A stretch of 64,000 nt of DNA from Paenibacillus methanolicus. GTDB taxonomy: Bacteria > Bacillota > Bacilli > Paenibacillales > Paenibacillaceae. Of this stretch, positions 55,801 to 64,000 are shown piece by piece (the first letter of the stretch is position 1; the number at the start of each line of letters is the position of its first letter). The stretch lies in assembly GCF_008124765.1 (NCBI RefSeq), contig NZ_VNHS01000003.1:62001-126000 (forward strand), given 5' to 3'. The translations under genes were made by a program, and so were the position numbers. The notes beneath the pieces are model-generated. The model was not told the origin of the DNA. It did not search any database and worked only from the letters and a program-made list of their open reading frames with translations.

Positions 55801-57009
55801 GCCGTTCACGAGGTAGAACTTCCCGTTATCCGCATTGTATTTGACGATCTCCGCGACGCCGCCGTCCGCATTCGTCGTCCCCACCGAATATTCGCTCAGT
55901 TTGCGCAAAGTGAACTGATCCTCGTAGGTATGGGTCGGAGCCGCGCTTACGGCGAGCGTAAGCGTCTTGGTCGCCGCCGCAGGCGTCTGCGCGCCGTCGG
56001 TCACCGTGAACGTCACGTCGACTGAACCCGCCGACGTCGGCGTCCCGGTCAGCGCGCCCGTAGCCGGATCGAGCGCGAGGCCTTCCGGCAAGGCCGAACC
56101 GGCGAACGTATACGGCTTGGTTCCGCCTTCCGCTTCGATGACCGCGGAATACGCCTTGCCGGCCGTTGCGCCTGGCAGCAGCGCCGTCGTCACCGCCAGC
56201 TTCAGCTCCTTGCCGCTGTGCGGACGCACGTCGGCGATCGGCGTCGCGGCCGAGCTGTAGTCGATCGGCACGAAATCCATTTTGTTGTTGTCCGTGTCCG
56301 TGAACCCTTGCCGGCGCAACCCGATTTTCTTCGAATTCGCGTTCGGTTTGCCGCTCGGGTGCGCCGTCTCATAGCCGTCGATCTTCGTGTCGCTGTCGTT
56401 GCCCGACGTCCCGAGCATATCCACATACCCGGCGGTCTTCGCCGCGAACGGATTTTTATTGTCGGTGGCCAGCGCGGCATCGTTGCTCAACAGCACGACC
56501 TTCAGCGCTTTGTTATTAATGAACGTATCCGGCCAGGCGATGTCATACTTGTCCGGCGTAGAGATATCCGCCTTCACGTTCGCCGCGGAAGCGCCTGTCG
56601 GCGCGGCGGAGACGAGGTAGTACGACTTGGCCTTAATCGTGCCGCTCAGGCTCAATTTCTGCCAATCGCCGGATATGCCCGTCGTCGGGTCGGCCGCATA
56701 GGCGTAATGGATCGACCAGCCGGTCAGCGCGATATCGGCATCCGTCGGATTGTATAGCTCGATGAACCCGTTCGAGATATAGGTATCCGTCGCCGAAGAC
56801 GTCCCGCCCCCATAGACTTGATTGATGATGACATGGGGAACCGTCACATCATAAGTGCCGTCCGCCTTGTAAGGCGTGCCCGGAAGCACGCTGACGACCG
56901 CCGCCGCTCCTTCGTCCGCATCTGCGGCTTGTCCGCCCGGAAGCACCGCGTTCATTACGATTCCCGCGGCCAGCACGCCGGTCAATAATTGCCGACTACG
57001 TCTGTTCAC
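52894..57009 (-). CDS. S-layer protein with lamin-tail, putative Ig, choice-of-anchor-I beta-propeller, BIG2 and SLH domains
   Basis: A 1371-residue exported protein. Order: signal peptide (about 1-29), lamin-tail domain ('VIINQVYGGGTSS', 'NGFIELYNPTDADIALTGW'; about 50-260), a He_PIG-like Ig domain ('GLALDPATGALTGTPTSAG'), a choice-of-anchor-I beta-propeller (about 375-870; 'DMVKSTPDGRYVLTANEGEP', 'FVGLERVGGIMAYDV'), a BIG2 domain ('VTWTSSNSSVATVDASGKV'), an alanine-rich region, and three SLH domains (about 1200-1371). The lamin-tail/propeller pair often accompanies secreted phosphatases or nucleases, but no catalytic domain is visible. The start is GTG 57009 with AGGAG ten bases upstream. 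Probably covers the cell surface. Confidence 0.85.
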   Translation of the reverse strand: MNRRSRQLLTGVLAAGIVMNAVLPGGQAADADEGAAAVVSVLPGTPYKADGTYDVTVPHVIINQVYGGGTSSATDTYISNGFIELYNPTDADIALTGWSIHYAYAADPTTGISGDWQKLSLSGTIKAKSYYLVSAAPTGASAANVKADISTPDKYDIAWPDTFINNKALKVVLLSNDAALATDNKNPFAAKTAGYVDMLGTSGNDSDTKIDGYETAHPSGKPNANSKKIGLRRQGFTDTDNNKMDFVPIDYSSAATPIADVRPHSGKELKLAVTTALLPGATAGKAYSAVIEAEGGTKPYTFAGSALPEGLALDPATGALTGTPTSAGSVDVTFTVTDGAQTPAAATKTLTLAVSAAPTHTYEDQFTLRKLSEYSVGTTNADGGVAEIVKYNADNGKFYLVNGSGNPPSLEIVKLEADGKLTHERTIEVKALSETDGFAYGDLTSVDVNTAVDRIFVAVQEAGAAKAGKILELDYDGNLVKAYDSGIQPDMVKSTPDGRYVLTANEGEPRTSKIDPEGGVTIVDRQAGTSSQAKFDKPAIIDESVHIRGTSETGQILGEGRNEHAVFDLEPEYITLSADNKIAYISLQENNAIAVLDIATKEFTAVKGLGFKDWSDPANVIDVAKDKTIKLENVPFKGMYMPDGLASFSAGDKTYILSANEGDVTEWEDREEGTPDRKNGKKLSAVKGSLDPNSEAAKFLNGKTAYDGIEVATDMGNDGVYMFGGRSFSIWDASTLGQVYDSGSEFEQITAQRLPDRFNASNDDVELDSRSAKKGPEPEDIKAGKVGSRTIAFVGLERVGGIMAYDVTDPAKPVFANYTNTREFNSAKAEDTDTAPEGIEFIPAENSPTGRPLLLVAYEVGGRVSVLELNVAKVTMDRKTLALTAGGAAGKLSATVEPVGGGEATVTWTSSNSSVATVDASGKVSPVAAGTAVITAVSADGFGSAQSVVTVTAPTTYVPGPGTTGAANGNTVTASTQDGITTATIAVKTAAANGQATAEVGEAAMTEALAKLGGAAASALELQATDAGDARQISFKVTAAALAKLAGASVPTVKLSAGVAAITLDRAAIQAIVKTAGSGDVTITAARAADGGLTGESAILIGSRPVVDLTIAGGGKTVDSFDGGSAKVSIPYAPAAGEDPNAIVVYYVDAGGQLKTVANGRYDAATGTVSFTSSHFSRYAIGYNRVAFGDANGSFASSSITYLSARGVINGVAEGKFAPERQVSRADFALLLARLAGADASAAGGTDFADVKPGAYYAGAVGWALDAGIVSGVSKDRFNPHAPITREQMAVMIARFAEAVGYELPRNAQAAAFQDAGAVSPFAADAVDALLAAGLLGGKPADGGTVFAPKKTTTRAEAAVLLASLLQGMAR

Positions 57010-57107
57010 TGCCACTTCACTCCTGTTCTCGTCGTGATGCGCGCGCATACGCCATTCGCGATTCCGGGCGGGATCGTTCTCTCCCCCGTCGGCGCATGCC
57101 CGTGATC

Positions 57108-57124
57108 TTAACGGCAGATTAACA
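57108..57124 (+). promoter_or_regulatory. Pho-box-like direct repeat upstream of the SLH gene
   Basis: TTAACG at 57108 and TTAACA at 57119 are spaced by 11 bp, the period of Bacillus PhoP boxes; a reversed TGTTAA lies at 57164-57169. It is 99 bp upstream of the SLH gene start. Two half-sites are weak evidence. The rest of 57010-57317 shows no gene. Confidence 0.3.
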
Positions 57125-57317
57125 AACGGATGTAAAGCCGGCGTGATGCTTTCATGAAGATATTGTTAATGCGCATAGGAGCGTTACGCAGCGTTGGAAC
57201 AATAGGTTATAGATCAAGGACAACGCTTCGGGGTATTATTTAGGAAGTTATCTCTCGTCATGCCGGACGTATTCACCGCGTATGGCTAGGTGAAGAAAGA
57301 TGAGGTGATTCGAGACA

Positions 57318-58397
57318 ATGGAAGTTTACGCCAACACGATCTCCATGGCGTTCTATACGTTCCCGGCCGCCGCCGCGTTGTTCACGCTTCCGTTCCTGCT
57401 TACGCAATACCGCAGACACGGCTATATTCATAAATACCGCGCGCTCATGCTCTATCTGCTGCTGCTCTATCTGATGAACGCCGTCTACTTGATCCTGCTG
57501 CCGCTTCCGCCTACGATTCATAACGAGCCGCCTGACGCCGATTCCTACGTCCAGTGGGTGCCGTTTCATTTTATCCGGGATATCGCGTCGGAGACGGCCG
57601 TTCGCGCGGATGCGCCCTCCACCTATTGGCGGCTGCTGCGGGAGCAAGCTTTCCTCCAGGTGGCGTTCAATATTCTGTTGACCGTGCCGCTCGGCATGTT
57701 CCTGCGTCTCTACTTCCGCCGATCCTGGCTCGCATGCCTGCTGCTGGCGCTCGGCTTGTCGCTCCTGTTCGAAATCACCCAGGTGACCGGGATATACGGC
57801 ATCTACGACTACCCGTACCGCTTGTTCGACGTCGATGATTTGATCGCCAATACGGCAGGCGGCTTGCTTGGCTTCCTGACCGCCGCATGGCTAACGAAGC
57901 GATTGCCTCGGATCGATCGGCTTGACGACAATGTCGACCTGGCAACCAAGCGCGTGTCCTATACCCGTCGGGCCGTTGCGTTCTTATGCGACTGGACGAT
58001 CGCGCTTCCAATATGGGTAGTTCTAGGCGTCCTGCACGTCCCGCTGCCCTATTGGATGACGGTCGCGATTTACTTCATCCTCATCCCGCTGGTCACGAAT
58101 GGCCGGACGTTCGGCAAGTGGCTCGTGCGGATCCAGCTGCGCGGAAAGGCAGATCGGATCATGACGCGAGAGCTTGTCATTCGCTACGGCTTGCTATACG
58201 GCGTGATCGGAGGGTTGCACGAAGCATTCCTGCTCATGGCCGCCGCCCGTTCGCCCGCAATCTTGCTGCTGCCGGCTGCCATGGCGTTGTTCGCGCTGGA
58301 TGCCGTTCTTGCCATACATGCGCTGCGCTGCGTATTCAACCGCAGTCGACAACTGTTCTACGAGAAACGAAGCAGGACGCATCACGTCATTAGGTAG
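57318..58397 (+). CDS. VanZ-RDD fusion membrane protein
   Basis: A 359-residue membrane protein. The N-terminal half (to about 195) is a VanZ-like domain with 'WVPFHF', 'NILLTVPLGMFLRLYFRR', 'LLFEITQVTGIYG' and 'FDVDDLIANTAGGLLGF'. The C-terminal half (about 210-350) is an RDD domain ('YTRRAVAFLCDWTIALPIW', 'TFGKWLVRIQLRG'). VanZ domains are linked to teicoplanin resistance, RDD domains to membrane transport; the combined function is unknown. GAGGTG precedes ATG 57318. It stands alone between two minus-strand genes. Confidence 0.88.
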   Translation: MEVYANTISMAFYTFPAAAALFTLPFLLTQYRRHGYIHKYRALMLYLLLLYLMNAVYLILLPLPPTIHNEPPDADSYVQWVPFHFIRDIASETAVRADAPSTYWRLLREQAFLQVAFNILLTVPLGMFLRLYFRRSWLACLLLALGLSLLFEITQVTGIYGIYDYPYRLFDVDDLIANTAGGLLGFLTAAWLTKRLPRIDRLDDNVDLATKRVSYTRRAVAFLCDWTIALPIWVVLGVLHVPLPYWMTVAIYFILIPLVTNGRTFGKWLVRIQLRGKADRIMTRELVIRYGLLYGVIGGLHEAFLLMAAARSPAILLLPAAMALFALDAVLAIHALRCVFNRSRQLFYEKRSRTHHVIR

Positions 58398-58450
58398 CGG
58401 TCGTATCCGCCTTCGCTAAGGCCTTTTGCTATCTGGCTTGGAATGGCAAG

Positions 58451-58479
58451 AAGCCGCTCCTGCCGGTCAGGAGCGGCTT
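58451..58479. terminator. Terminator between the VanZ-RDD gene and the aminotransferase pseudogene
   Basis: AAGCCGCTCCTG at 58451-58462 pairs with CAGGAGCGGCTT at 58468-58479, followed on the plus strand by GCTTCTTATGG and on the minus strand by CTTGCC. Confidence 0.65.
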
Positions 58480-58493
58480 GCTTCTTATGGGCT

Positions 58494-59454
58494 TCATCCT
58501 TGGCTTGCCGTAGTGTACGACTCGTCGCGAAGGAACCTTCGGAGATGGAGCAGTCCGTCTTGAAGCACGTCCGTATTTCCCGCGCAGCCCACCCGCAAGT
58601 AGCCCGCTTCCAACTCCAGTATGCGATCATAATGGGTCAGCGCTTGCGCCGCGATTTGGTCGTAAAGCACGCCGCAGCTAATCGTCATGTAGAAATGCTT
58701 TTGCTTTTTTGCTTGCAAGCTTCGATCACGTCGGACGACCCTGTCATCCATCCGATTCTAATCCCCGCCAGCGATAATGCCTTCGATAGGCTGGACGTGG
58801 CAATGCCCCGCTCGTACACATCCGCGATCGAGGGAGCGTTAGGCTGGCTGTCGGCCCGCAAATTGTAGTACACCTCGTCGCATAGGATATACGCCCCGGC
58901 ATCCCGTGCAATCTCGCTAATTTGCGTTAATAATTCACGGTCGTATAACGTACCCGTCGGGCTATTCGGATTATTGATGACGATGAGCTTCGTATCGGGC
59001 GTCATGATGCTTCGGAGCTCTTCCGGGTCGGGAACGAATCGGTTCTCCGGCCGCAATGGCAGCAAACCCACCTTGGCGCCGAGCATCGCGGGTATTCGAA
59101 GAGCTCCTGAAAGGAAGGGTGAAAAGAGATCACCCGATCGCCTGGCCGAAGCAGCGTCGTCATGACCAGCGCATTGGCGCTTAGCGCGCCGTTCATGACC
59201 AAAACCTGATCCGCCGAAGCGCCTTCATACAGTCGCGCGATAGCCGAACGCAGTCTGGACGAGCCCGCGCTTTCCCCGTACATTTGCTTCCGGTGCGACA
59301 TCGCATGCCAGAGCCGTTCGCGAGACTCTTGGCCGCCGAAGCCGAACAACTCGTCCAACGTCATGCAAACCACGCACGTGTCTGCCAAATTATAGCGGGA
59401 TCGCTTGCCGTATCGGTCCATACATACCTCAACCGCGAATGGCGGCATTACCAT
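58494..59454 (-). pseudogene. Class I/II aminotransferase, broken by frameshifts
   Basis: Three frames continue one PLP-aminotransferase. The first (59454 to about 59095) has 'YGESAGSSRLRSAIARLYEG' and 'PGDRVISFHPSFQELFEYP'. The second (about 59090 to 58715) has 'VINNPNSPTGTLYDRELL', 'AYILCDEVYYNL' and the PLP lysine in 'SSLSKALSLAGIRIGW'. The third (from about 58720) has 'KHFYMTISCGVLYDQIAAQAL' (shown as 20 residues at most) and a short end. The second shift lies in an A-rich run near 58705-58712. About 100 C-terminal residues are shortened or replaced. Closest in style to the capreomycidine-synthase branch; the original substrate is unknown. Confidence 0.8.
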
Positions 59455-59514
59455 GGCTAGCGCTCCATTCCGACCAATCTAAGATGAAAGTCGTCGATTG
59501 AAGGCCAAAACGCG

Positions 59515-59543
59515 AAAAAGAGCTCCGTCTTGACGCGGAACTC
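59515..59543 (-). terminator. Terminator after the minus-strand chemoreceptor
   Basis: GAGCTCCG at 59520-59527 pairs with CGGAACTC at 59536-59543 (one G-T pair); on the minus strand TTTTT follows (59519-59515). It lies 77 bp past the stop. Confidence 0.6.
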
Positions 59544-59619
59544 CATTTCCTTGATAAGCGCTTTCCATTCCTTGCTTACTATTCGTCTTGCCCGATGTAA
59601 TTATTCCACCCTGCCGACG

Positions 59620-61662
59620 TTAGAGTTTGAACGTATCGACCAGGCTCGCAAGCTCATCCGCCGTCTTGGACAAGGAAGAGGCCGAAGCCGCGATCTGCTC
59701 CATCGACGCGAGCTGCTCTTCGACGGAAGCGGCGACGCTCTCGGTGCCGCCGGTGTTCTCGCCGGCGATATGCATGACGTTATTGACCGAATTGGTCATC
59801 AACGCCGCCTGCGCGGAGATCTCGGACGTCACCTCGCGCAGCGTGCGGCTCATATCCGCAAGCGGGCTGACGGCCGTCAGGATGCGCTTGAAATTGTCGT
59901 CCGTCTGGCGGACGACGTCGATCCCCTTGCCGATCTCCGAGATCGTCTGGCCCATCGAGGCAACGGCATTGTTCGTGCTGGCTTGGATTTGTCCGATGAG
60001 CTGTTTGATCGAGCCGGTGGATCGGCCCGTCTGTTCCGCCAGCTTGCGAATTTCGGCGGCCACGACCGCGAACCCTTTGCCGTGTTCGCCCGCCCGGGCG
60101 GCCTCGATGCTGGCGTTCAAGGCGAGCAAATTCGTTTGGCCCGCGATTTCTTGAATGACTTTAACGATCTGCTCGATCTGGCCCGATTGCGTCATCAGGC
60201 CGCTCATCATCGACGATTGCGACTGGGCATAATCATGGATGACGCCCATTTGATCGACGACGTTGCGCACGCCGTCGCTGCCCGCGCGCGACCGATCGCC
60301 CGCCTCGACGGACAACGCGTCCAATTGGGTGACGAAGCCGTCGATCTTCGCCATTCGCTCCGTAATCGACTCCAGACGGCCATGGTTCTCGCTTAAGAGC
60401 TCGCCTTGCCGGCTGGCGCCGTCATAGATGCCTTGCGACGATTCCGCGATATGCTCGGTGGCTTTGGCAGCCTGCTCGACGCTCGCGCTCATTTCTTGTG
60501 AAGCGGTCGCCAAGCTGATGGACGTCGCGTTGATGCGACGGATCGTACGATGAATATGGTCCGCCATGTGATTGAAGCTTGCGCTTAATCGGCCCAGCTC
60601 GTCCTGCCGCATGGCGGGAATCCTTGCGGACAGCTCGCCTTGGCTGATCGTCTCGGCCGTGGTCATCATGACGCGCAGCGATTTGAACATCCCGCGCAAA
60701 ATCAAGAAAATCAAGACGGCCGCAATGAGGAGCGACGCGGCGACGACCAGAAGCGTCAGGTTCAGAATCGGTCTCGATTCCTCGGCGATCTCCGACCGGA
60801 ACATCGTCGTGCTGATCTTCCAGCCCGTCACCGGGTTCGTCGCGAAAGCGATAACTTCTTCCTCCCCGTTCACATGAGCGCTAAATTGCGCCTCGTCAGA
60901 AGCGAAAATGCGGTCGACCCAATCGCCTTGCGCCGCTTCGCCGGCTTCGAATACCGGATGGAACACGATGTTCCGCTGCTCGTCCAATATGAACGCGTAC
61001 CCCTGCTTGCCGACCTCCACCGTGTCCGCCATGCTGATCAACTCGTTGATCTTGACTTCGCTGCGTACGACGCCGCTCCCGTCCGCCGCCGATTTGGCGA
61101 TGCCGATGACGAATTCGCCGGTAATCGCCGACACGTAAGGGGCGGAGATGACCGCTGCCGTGTCGTTCTTCGCTTCCTCGTACCACGGCTGCGAGAGATG
61201 ATCTCTATCCTGCGACCAAGGCGTCCCCTGCACGTTCCGGTAATAGCCGGACTCGCCGCCGAACTCAATGCTCGAGAGAATCGGGTGAGACCTGAAGAAC
61301 GGTTCGAGTATTTTACGCTGCAGCGTCTGGTCCGGCCCGGTGTACGTTTCTTCCGTAATGAGCGAAGCCAAGTAATCGACATTGGCCGCTTCCGCCGAGG
61401 CATACTGCGAAATAACCGCGTTCAACAGCTGCACGTTCTGGCGCGCGCCGCCCGTCATTTGGTCCGCGACTTTGTCCTTCGCCGTATTGTACGAGAGCAG
61501 GCTGATCGCGAGCGCCGGACCGATCAGAATGACGATGAACGTAAGAATAAGTTTGCTTCGCAATGATAGAACGAACGCGCCGCGCTTCGGAGCGGCCTGT
61601 GAATTGGCAATCCGCAGACTGGTAATTCCATTAGATATTTTCTCTCTAATTAACCTAAACAT
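59620..61662 (-). CDS. Methyl-accepting chemotaxis protein, dCache type
   Basis: A 680-residue chemoreceptor: helix near 38-60, an external dCache-like sensor ('[26 protein letters not shown]' seen as '[20 protein letters not shown]'; '[17 protein letters not shown]'), second helix ('[20 protein letters not shown]'), HAMP, and a signalling coiled coil with tip '[20 protein letters not shown]'. dCache sensors in such receptors often bind amino acids. GGGGG lies six bases before ATG 61662. Divergent from the next chemoreceptor. Confidence 0.93.
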   Translation of the reverse strand: MFRLIREKISNGITSLRIANSQAAPKRGAFVLSLRSKLILTFIVILIGPALAISLLSYNTAKDKVADQMTGGARQNVQLLNAVISQYASAEAANVDYLASLITEETYTGPDQTLQRKILEPFFRSHPILSSIEFGGESGYYRNVQGTPWSQDRDHLSQPWYEEAKNDTAAVISAPYVSAITGEFVIGIAKSAADGSGVVRSEVKINELISMADTVEVGKQGYAFILDEQRNIVFHPVFEAGEAAQGDWVDRIFASDEAQFSAHVNGEEEVIAFATNPVTGWKISTTMFRSEIAEESRPILNLTLLVVAASLLIAAVLIFLILRGMFKSLRVMMTTAETISQGELSARIPAMRQDELGRLSASFNHMADHIHRTIRRINATSISLATASQEMSASVEQAAKATEHIAESSQGIYDGASRQGELLSENHGRLESITERMAKIDGFVTQLDALSVEAGDRSRAGSDGVRNVVDQMGVIHDYAQSQSSMMSGLMTQSGQIEQIVKVIQEIAGQTNLLALNASIEAARAGEHGKGFAVVAAEIRKLAEQTGRSTGSIKQLIGQIQASTNNAVASMGQTISEIGKGIDVVRQTDDNFKRILTAVSPLADMSRTLREVTSEISAQAALMTNSVNNVMHIAGENTGGTESVAASVEEQLASMEQIAASASSLSKTADELASLVDTFKL

Positions 61663-62067
61663 TAAATACCCCCAAGTAGATTTCTGCGAGAATGAATGAA
61701 TAGAACAATCGGCATCCCATTCAAGCCTATAACAGTAACCTTTATATTATGTAATTAATATATATCACAATGTTCTTTTGTGGAAGTGTTACCGCTTACA
61801 TTTTTGCTTGTTGTTCCCTGTTTTTGTCGAACCAACGCGAAAATCCATCGACCGGGAGCTTCTACTATTGGCGTTAAACTGCTTTTTAGCGATAGTTTCA
61901 CGGTCATCACCTTTCGAATCCGCTAACCTCGCTGCCGGTACGCGGCATCCCATAACTTACCGGTTGGCCGAATTAACAACTTGGTTCGTACTTTGTCGAT
62001 AGAGAGAGTATGAGCATCACGAGAGTTATCTGTTGCCATTCATTTCACGATTAAAGGGGATAGCGAG
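61663..62067. other. Divergent region between two chemoreceptor genes
   Basis: 405 bp with no gene I can support; the plus-strand frame at 61778-62002 has no ribosome site and no recognisable protein. AT-rich around 61730-61770. GCCGATTG on the minus strand (about 61706-61713) resembles a sigma-D -10 but has no matching -35. Confidence 0.4.
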
Positions 62068-63780
62068 TTGAAACTTCTACGAAACCTTACCATATCAAAA
62101 AAACTGACGCTGCTCATCTTCGTAAGCGCGGTCGGACTCGGTTCGGTCGGGACGGTCGGCATTAATTATATCCGGGACATCGCGCAGAACTCGGAAGAGA
62201 TGTACGCTCACAATTTGATCCCGCTGAACACGGTCATGCAAATTCGGGTCAATGCCCGAGCGAGCGACGCGTACACCCTCGAGCTGCTGACGTCGAAGGA
62301 CCCGGCGCGCAACCAGGAGCTGGTCGACGAAATTACGTCCGCGTGGGACGAAATCGACGCGATGATCGAAGAGCTTGCCGGCAGCGACTTGATGGACGAA
62401 GAGATCGCGCTGCTCACGCAATACCGGGAACATGCCGCGAATTTGAAAGAAGCGCGCAATCAAGTCATTGCGTTGGCCGCAGACAATAAGAACGCGGAGG
62501 CATACGCCCACTATCGCGAGGACGTGGAGGCGATGCGCAAGCTCGTCAACGACACGTTGAAGGCGCTGCAAAAGGTAAATGTCGAAAACGCGGGAACCAT
62601 TAACGAAACCAACCAACAGGATGTCAAGGACGTCACGGTATTCGTGACTTCGGTCGTCATTGCCGCCCTTCTGGCGCTCGTCGCCCTTAGTCTCGTGATC
62701 GCGCGTATGATCGTGAAGCCGGTCAAGGAAGTCAAGCTTCTGCTGACCGAAGCGGAACAGGGCGACTTCACCGTCAAAGGCAGCTACATTTCGAAGGATG
62801 AAATCGGCGAACTCGTGGCATCCTTTAACAGTATGACGGCCAACCTCCAAACGGCGTTCGGCACGGTGCACGAGTCGACGTTCCAGGTTGCGGCGGCAGC
62901 TGAGGAGCTTAGCGCCAGCGCCGAGCAGAGCAGCAAGGCGAGCGAGCATGTGACGCTCTCCGTGCAAGAGCTGGCAGTCGGTACGGAGAAGCAGGCCAAG
63001 CTTGTCGCGGACAGCACGAAGGCGATTTCCGACATGGCCGGCTATACGCAATCCATCGCCGATTCCACGGATCGGATGAAGCAAGAGGCGATGCACGCGT
63101 CCGCCGTCTCGTCCGAGGGCAACCAAGCGATCGGCGAAGTCAATGCGCAGATGAACTCCATTTACGCCAACGTGAACAGCTTGTTCGACGCCGTGAAAAG
63201 CTTGGATGAGCGCTCGAACGAAATCGAGCAGATCACGAACGTCATCTCCGGCATCTCGGCGCAAACCAACCTGCTCGCCTTGAATGCGGCGATCGAGGCG
63301 GCGCGGGCGGGCGAGCACGGCAAAGGCTTCGCCGTCGTCGCGGGGGAAGTGCGCAAGCTGGCCGAACAGTCCAATAAATCGACGGACCAAATCTCGCAGC
63401 TCATTCATCTGATCCAGCAGGACACGGAGACGACGCTTCGGACGATGGAGAAAGCGGCGCAAGAGGTGAACAGCGGCTTGGCGGTCGTGAACCATGCGGG
63501 CGGATCGTTCCTCAAAATCGAGCAGGCGGTCAGCAGCGTCGTCGCGCAGATCGAAGAAATTTCCGGGGCGCTGCGGAAGCTGGCCGGCGGAACGGCGAAC
63601 GTGAACGACTCGATCCGGGACGTCCATGCGGTCGCGAGCGACTCGGCTTCGATGACGCAGAACATCTCGGCCGCGACGGAAGAGCAGCTTGCCTCCATGG
63701 AAGAGATCTCGTCTTCCTCCCAAGCGCTTGCCGGCTTGGCGGACGATCTTCAACGCATCATCAAGCAATTTAAAATTTAA
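62068..63780 (+). CDS. Methyl-accepting chemotaxis protein, four-helix-bundle type
   Basis: A 570-residue chemoreceptor with a shorter, helical external sensor of the 4HB_MCP type (about 32-190; '[20 protein letters not shown]'), a second helix ('[20 protein letters not shown]'), HAMP and a signalling coiled coil with tip '[20 protein letters not shown]'. The start is TTG 62068, eight bases after AAAGGGG. Smaller sensor than the two other receptors in the window, so a different ligand class is likely. Confidence 0.93.
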   Translation: MKLLRNLTISKKLTLLIFVSAVGLGSVGTVGINYIRDIAQNSEEMYAHNLIPLNTVMQIRVNARASDAYTLELLTSKDPARNQELVDEITSAWDEIDAMIEELAGSDLMDEEIALLTQYREHAANLKEARNQVIALAADNKNAEAYAHYREDVEAMRKLVNDTLKALQKVNVENAGTINETNQQDVKDVTVFVTSVVIAALLALVALSLVIARMIVKPVKEVKLLLTEAEQGDFTVKGSYISKDEIGELVASFNSMTANLQTAFGTVHESTFQVAAAAEELSASAEQSSKASEHVTLSVQELAVGTEKQAKLVADSTKAISDMAGYTQSIADSTDRMKQEAMHASAVSSEGNQAIGEVNAQMNSIYANVNSLFDAVKSLDERSNEIEQITNVISGISAQTNLLALNAAIEAARAGEHGKGFAVVAGEVRKLAEQSNKSTDQISQLIHLIQQDTETTLRTMEKAAQEVNSGLAVVNHAGGSFLKIEQAVSSVVAQIEEISGALRKLAGGTANVNDSIRDVHAVASDSASMTQNISAATEEQLASMEEISSSSQALAGLADDLQRIIKQFKI

Positions 63781-63790
63781 CTCGAATACC

Positions 63791-63834
63791 AATAGGGTAT
63801 CCTCCGTCATCAAGTTGACGAGGGATACCCTATT
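63791..63834 (+). terminator. Terminator after the plus-strand chemoreceptor
   Basis: AATAGGGTATCC at 63791-63802 pairs with GGATACCCTATT at 63823-63834, with an inner CGTC/GACG pairing, followed by TTGCGC; T-rich end on the plus strand. Confidence 0.75.
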
Positions 63835-63886
63835 TTGCGCTATCCTATGGATGTACCGGAATCCCGAGCCGCCGCCAGCGCTCGCC

Positions 63887-64000
63887 CTATCTCCCGACTC
63901 CCGCGACCGAGCGCTTCCGATATTGGTTGGGCGATATGCCGACCGCCTTCTTGAACGCCGTGCTGAAGTAGTGCTGGGTCTCGTAGCCGATGCGCTCCGC
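63887..64000 (-). CDS. AraC-family regulator, C-terminal end (cut by window edge)
   Basis: The last 37 codons of a minus-strand gene ending at TAG 63887-63889. The translation 'AERIGYETQHYFSTAFKKAV' followed by 'GISPNQYRKR' is the second helix-turn-helix of AraC-type regulators. Whether it is a stand-alone AraC protein or a YesN-type response regulator cannot be told from this part. Confidence 0.85.
   Translation of the reverse strand, partial: AERIGYETQHYFSTAFKKAVGISPNQYRKRSVAGVGR

Noticed and set aside
61778..62002. 74-residue plus-strand frame between the chemoreceptors
   Set aside because: No ribosome site, unlike composition, several cysteines without pattern, and no operon context.
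62095..63813. 572-residue minus-strand open frame opposite the last chemoreceptor
   Set aside because: It is the complement of a well-supported receptor gene and encodes an Arg/Asp-rich sequence with no domain.

Overview
The window reads as chromosomal DNA of a spore-forming, S-layer-bearing, GC-rich Gram-positive of the Paenibacillus/Cohnella kind. Evidence: AGGAGG-type ribosome binding sites with many TTG and GTG starts, two very large SLH-domain proteins, CotF-type spore-coat genes, LplB/LplC-type sugar permeases with a YesM/YesN-type two-component pair, and several large chemoreceptors. Genus is inferred from gene content; no rRNA or tRNA gene was seen.

Layout. 1-2022: an ABC sugar permease cut by the window edge and its lipoprotein. 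2161-4557: a five-gene spore-associated cluster matching Bacillus subtilis yraG-yraF-adhB-yraE-yraD. 4651-6773: a broken GAF-GGDEF-EAL-PAS gene. 7012-7698: a YceI protein behind two palindromes. 8117-11708: assimilatory sulfite reductase cysJ-cysI. 12038-25533: a beta-glucan locus with an SLH-anchored GH16 enzyme of 1464 residues, two permeases, a histidine kinase/response regulator pair, a binding lipoprotein and a secreted lichenase. 25866-30423: a GH127 arabinofuranosidase beside an AraC regulator and a MocR-type regulator. 30453-30924: a 47-bp tandem repeat and two tiny membrane proteins.

31174-43959 is the most notable part, a zinc-scarcity island. It holds a YcgR/YcgQ-like permease pair and a complete opine-metallophore operon in the order cntK-L-M-A-B-C-D-F-E: histidine racemase, nicotianamine-synthase-like enzyme, opine dehydrogenase, five-part Opp-type importer and MFS exporter. 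An AAA+ ATPase gene sits at its head. Four sites resembling the Bacillus Zur box lie at the gene starts. A roughly 100-bp interspersed repeat has entered this island twice, splitting the ATPase gene with an in-frame stop and replacing the natural end of cntK.

44071-64000: a TetR/DHA2 efflux pair, a XapX protein, a CBS protein, galU with a fused trehalose-phosphate synthase/phosphatase, a chemoreceptor, an SLH protein with lamin-tail and beta-propeller regions, a VanZ-RDD protein, an aminotransferase pseudogene, two divergent chemoreceptors, and the end of another AraC-type gene. Most genes of the left and middle parts run on the minus strand.
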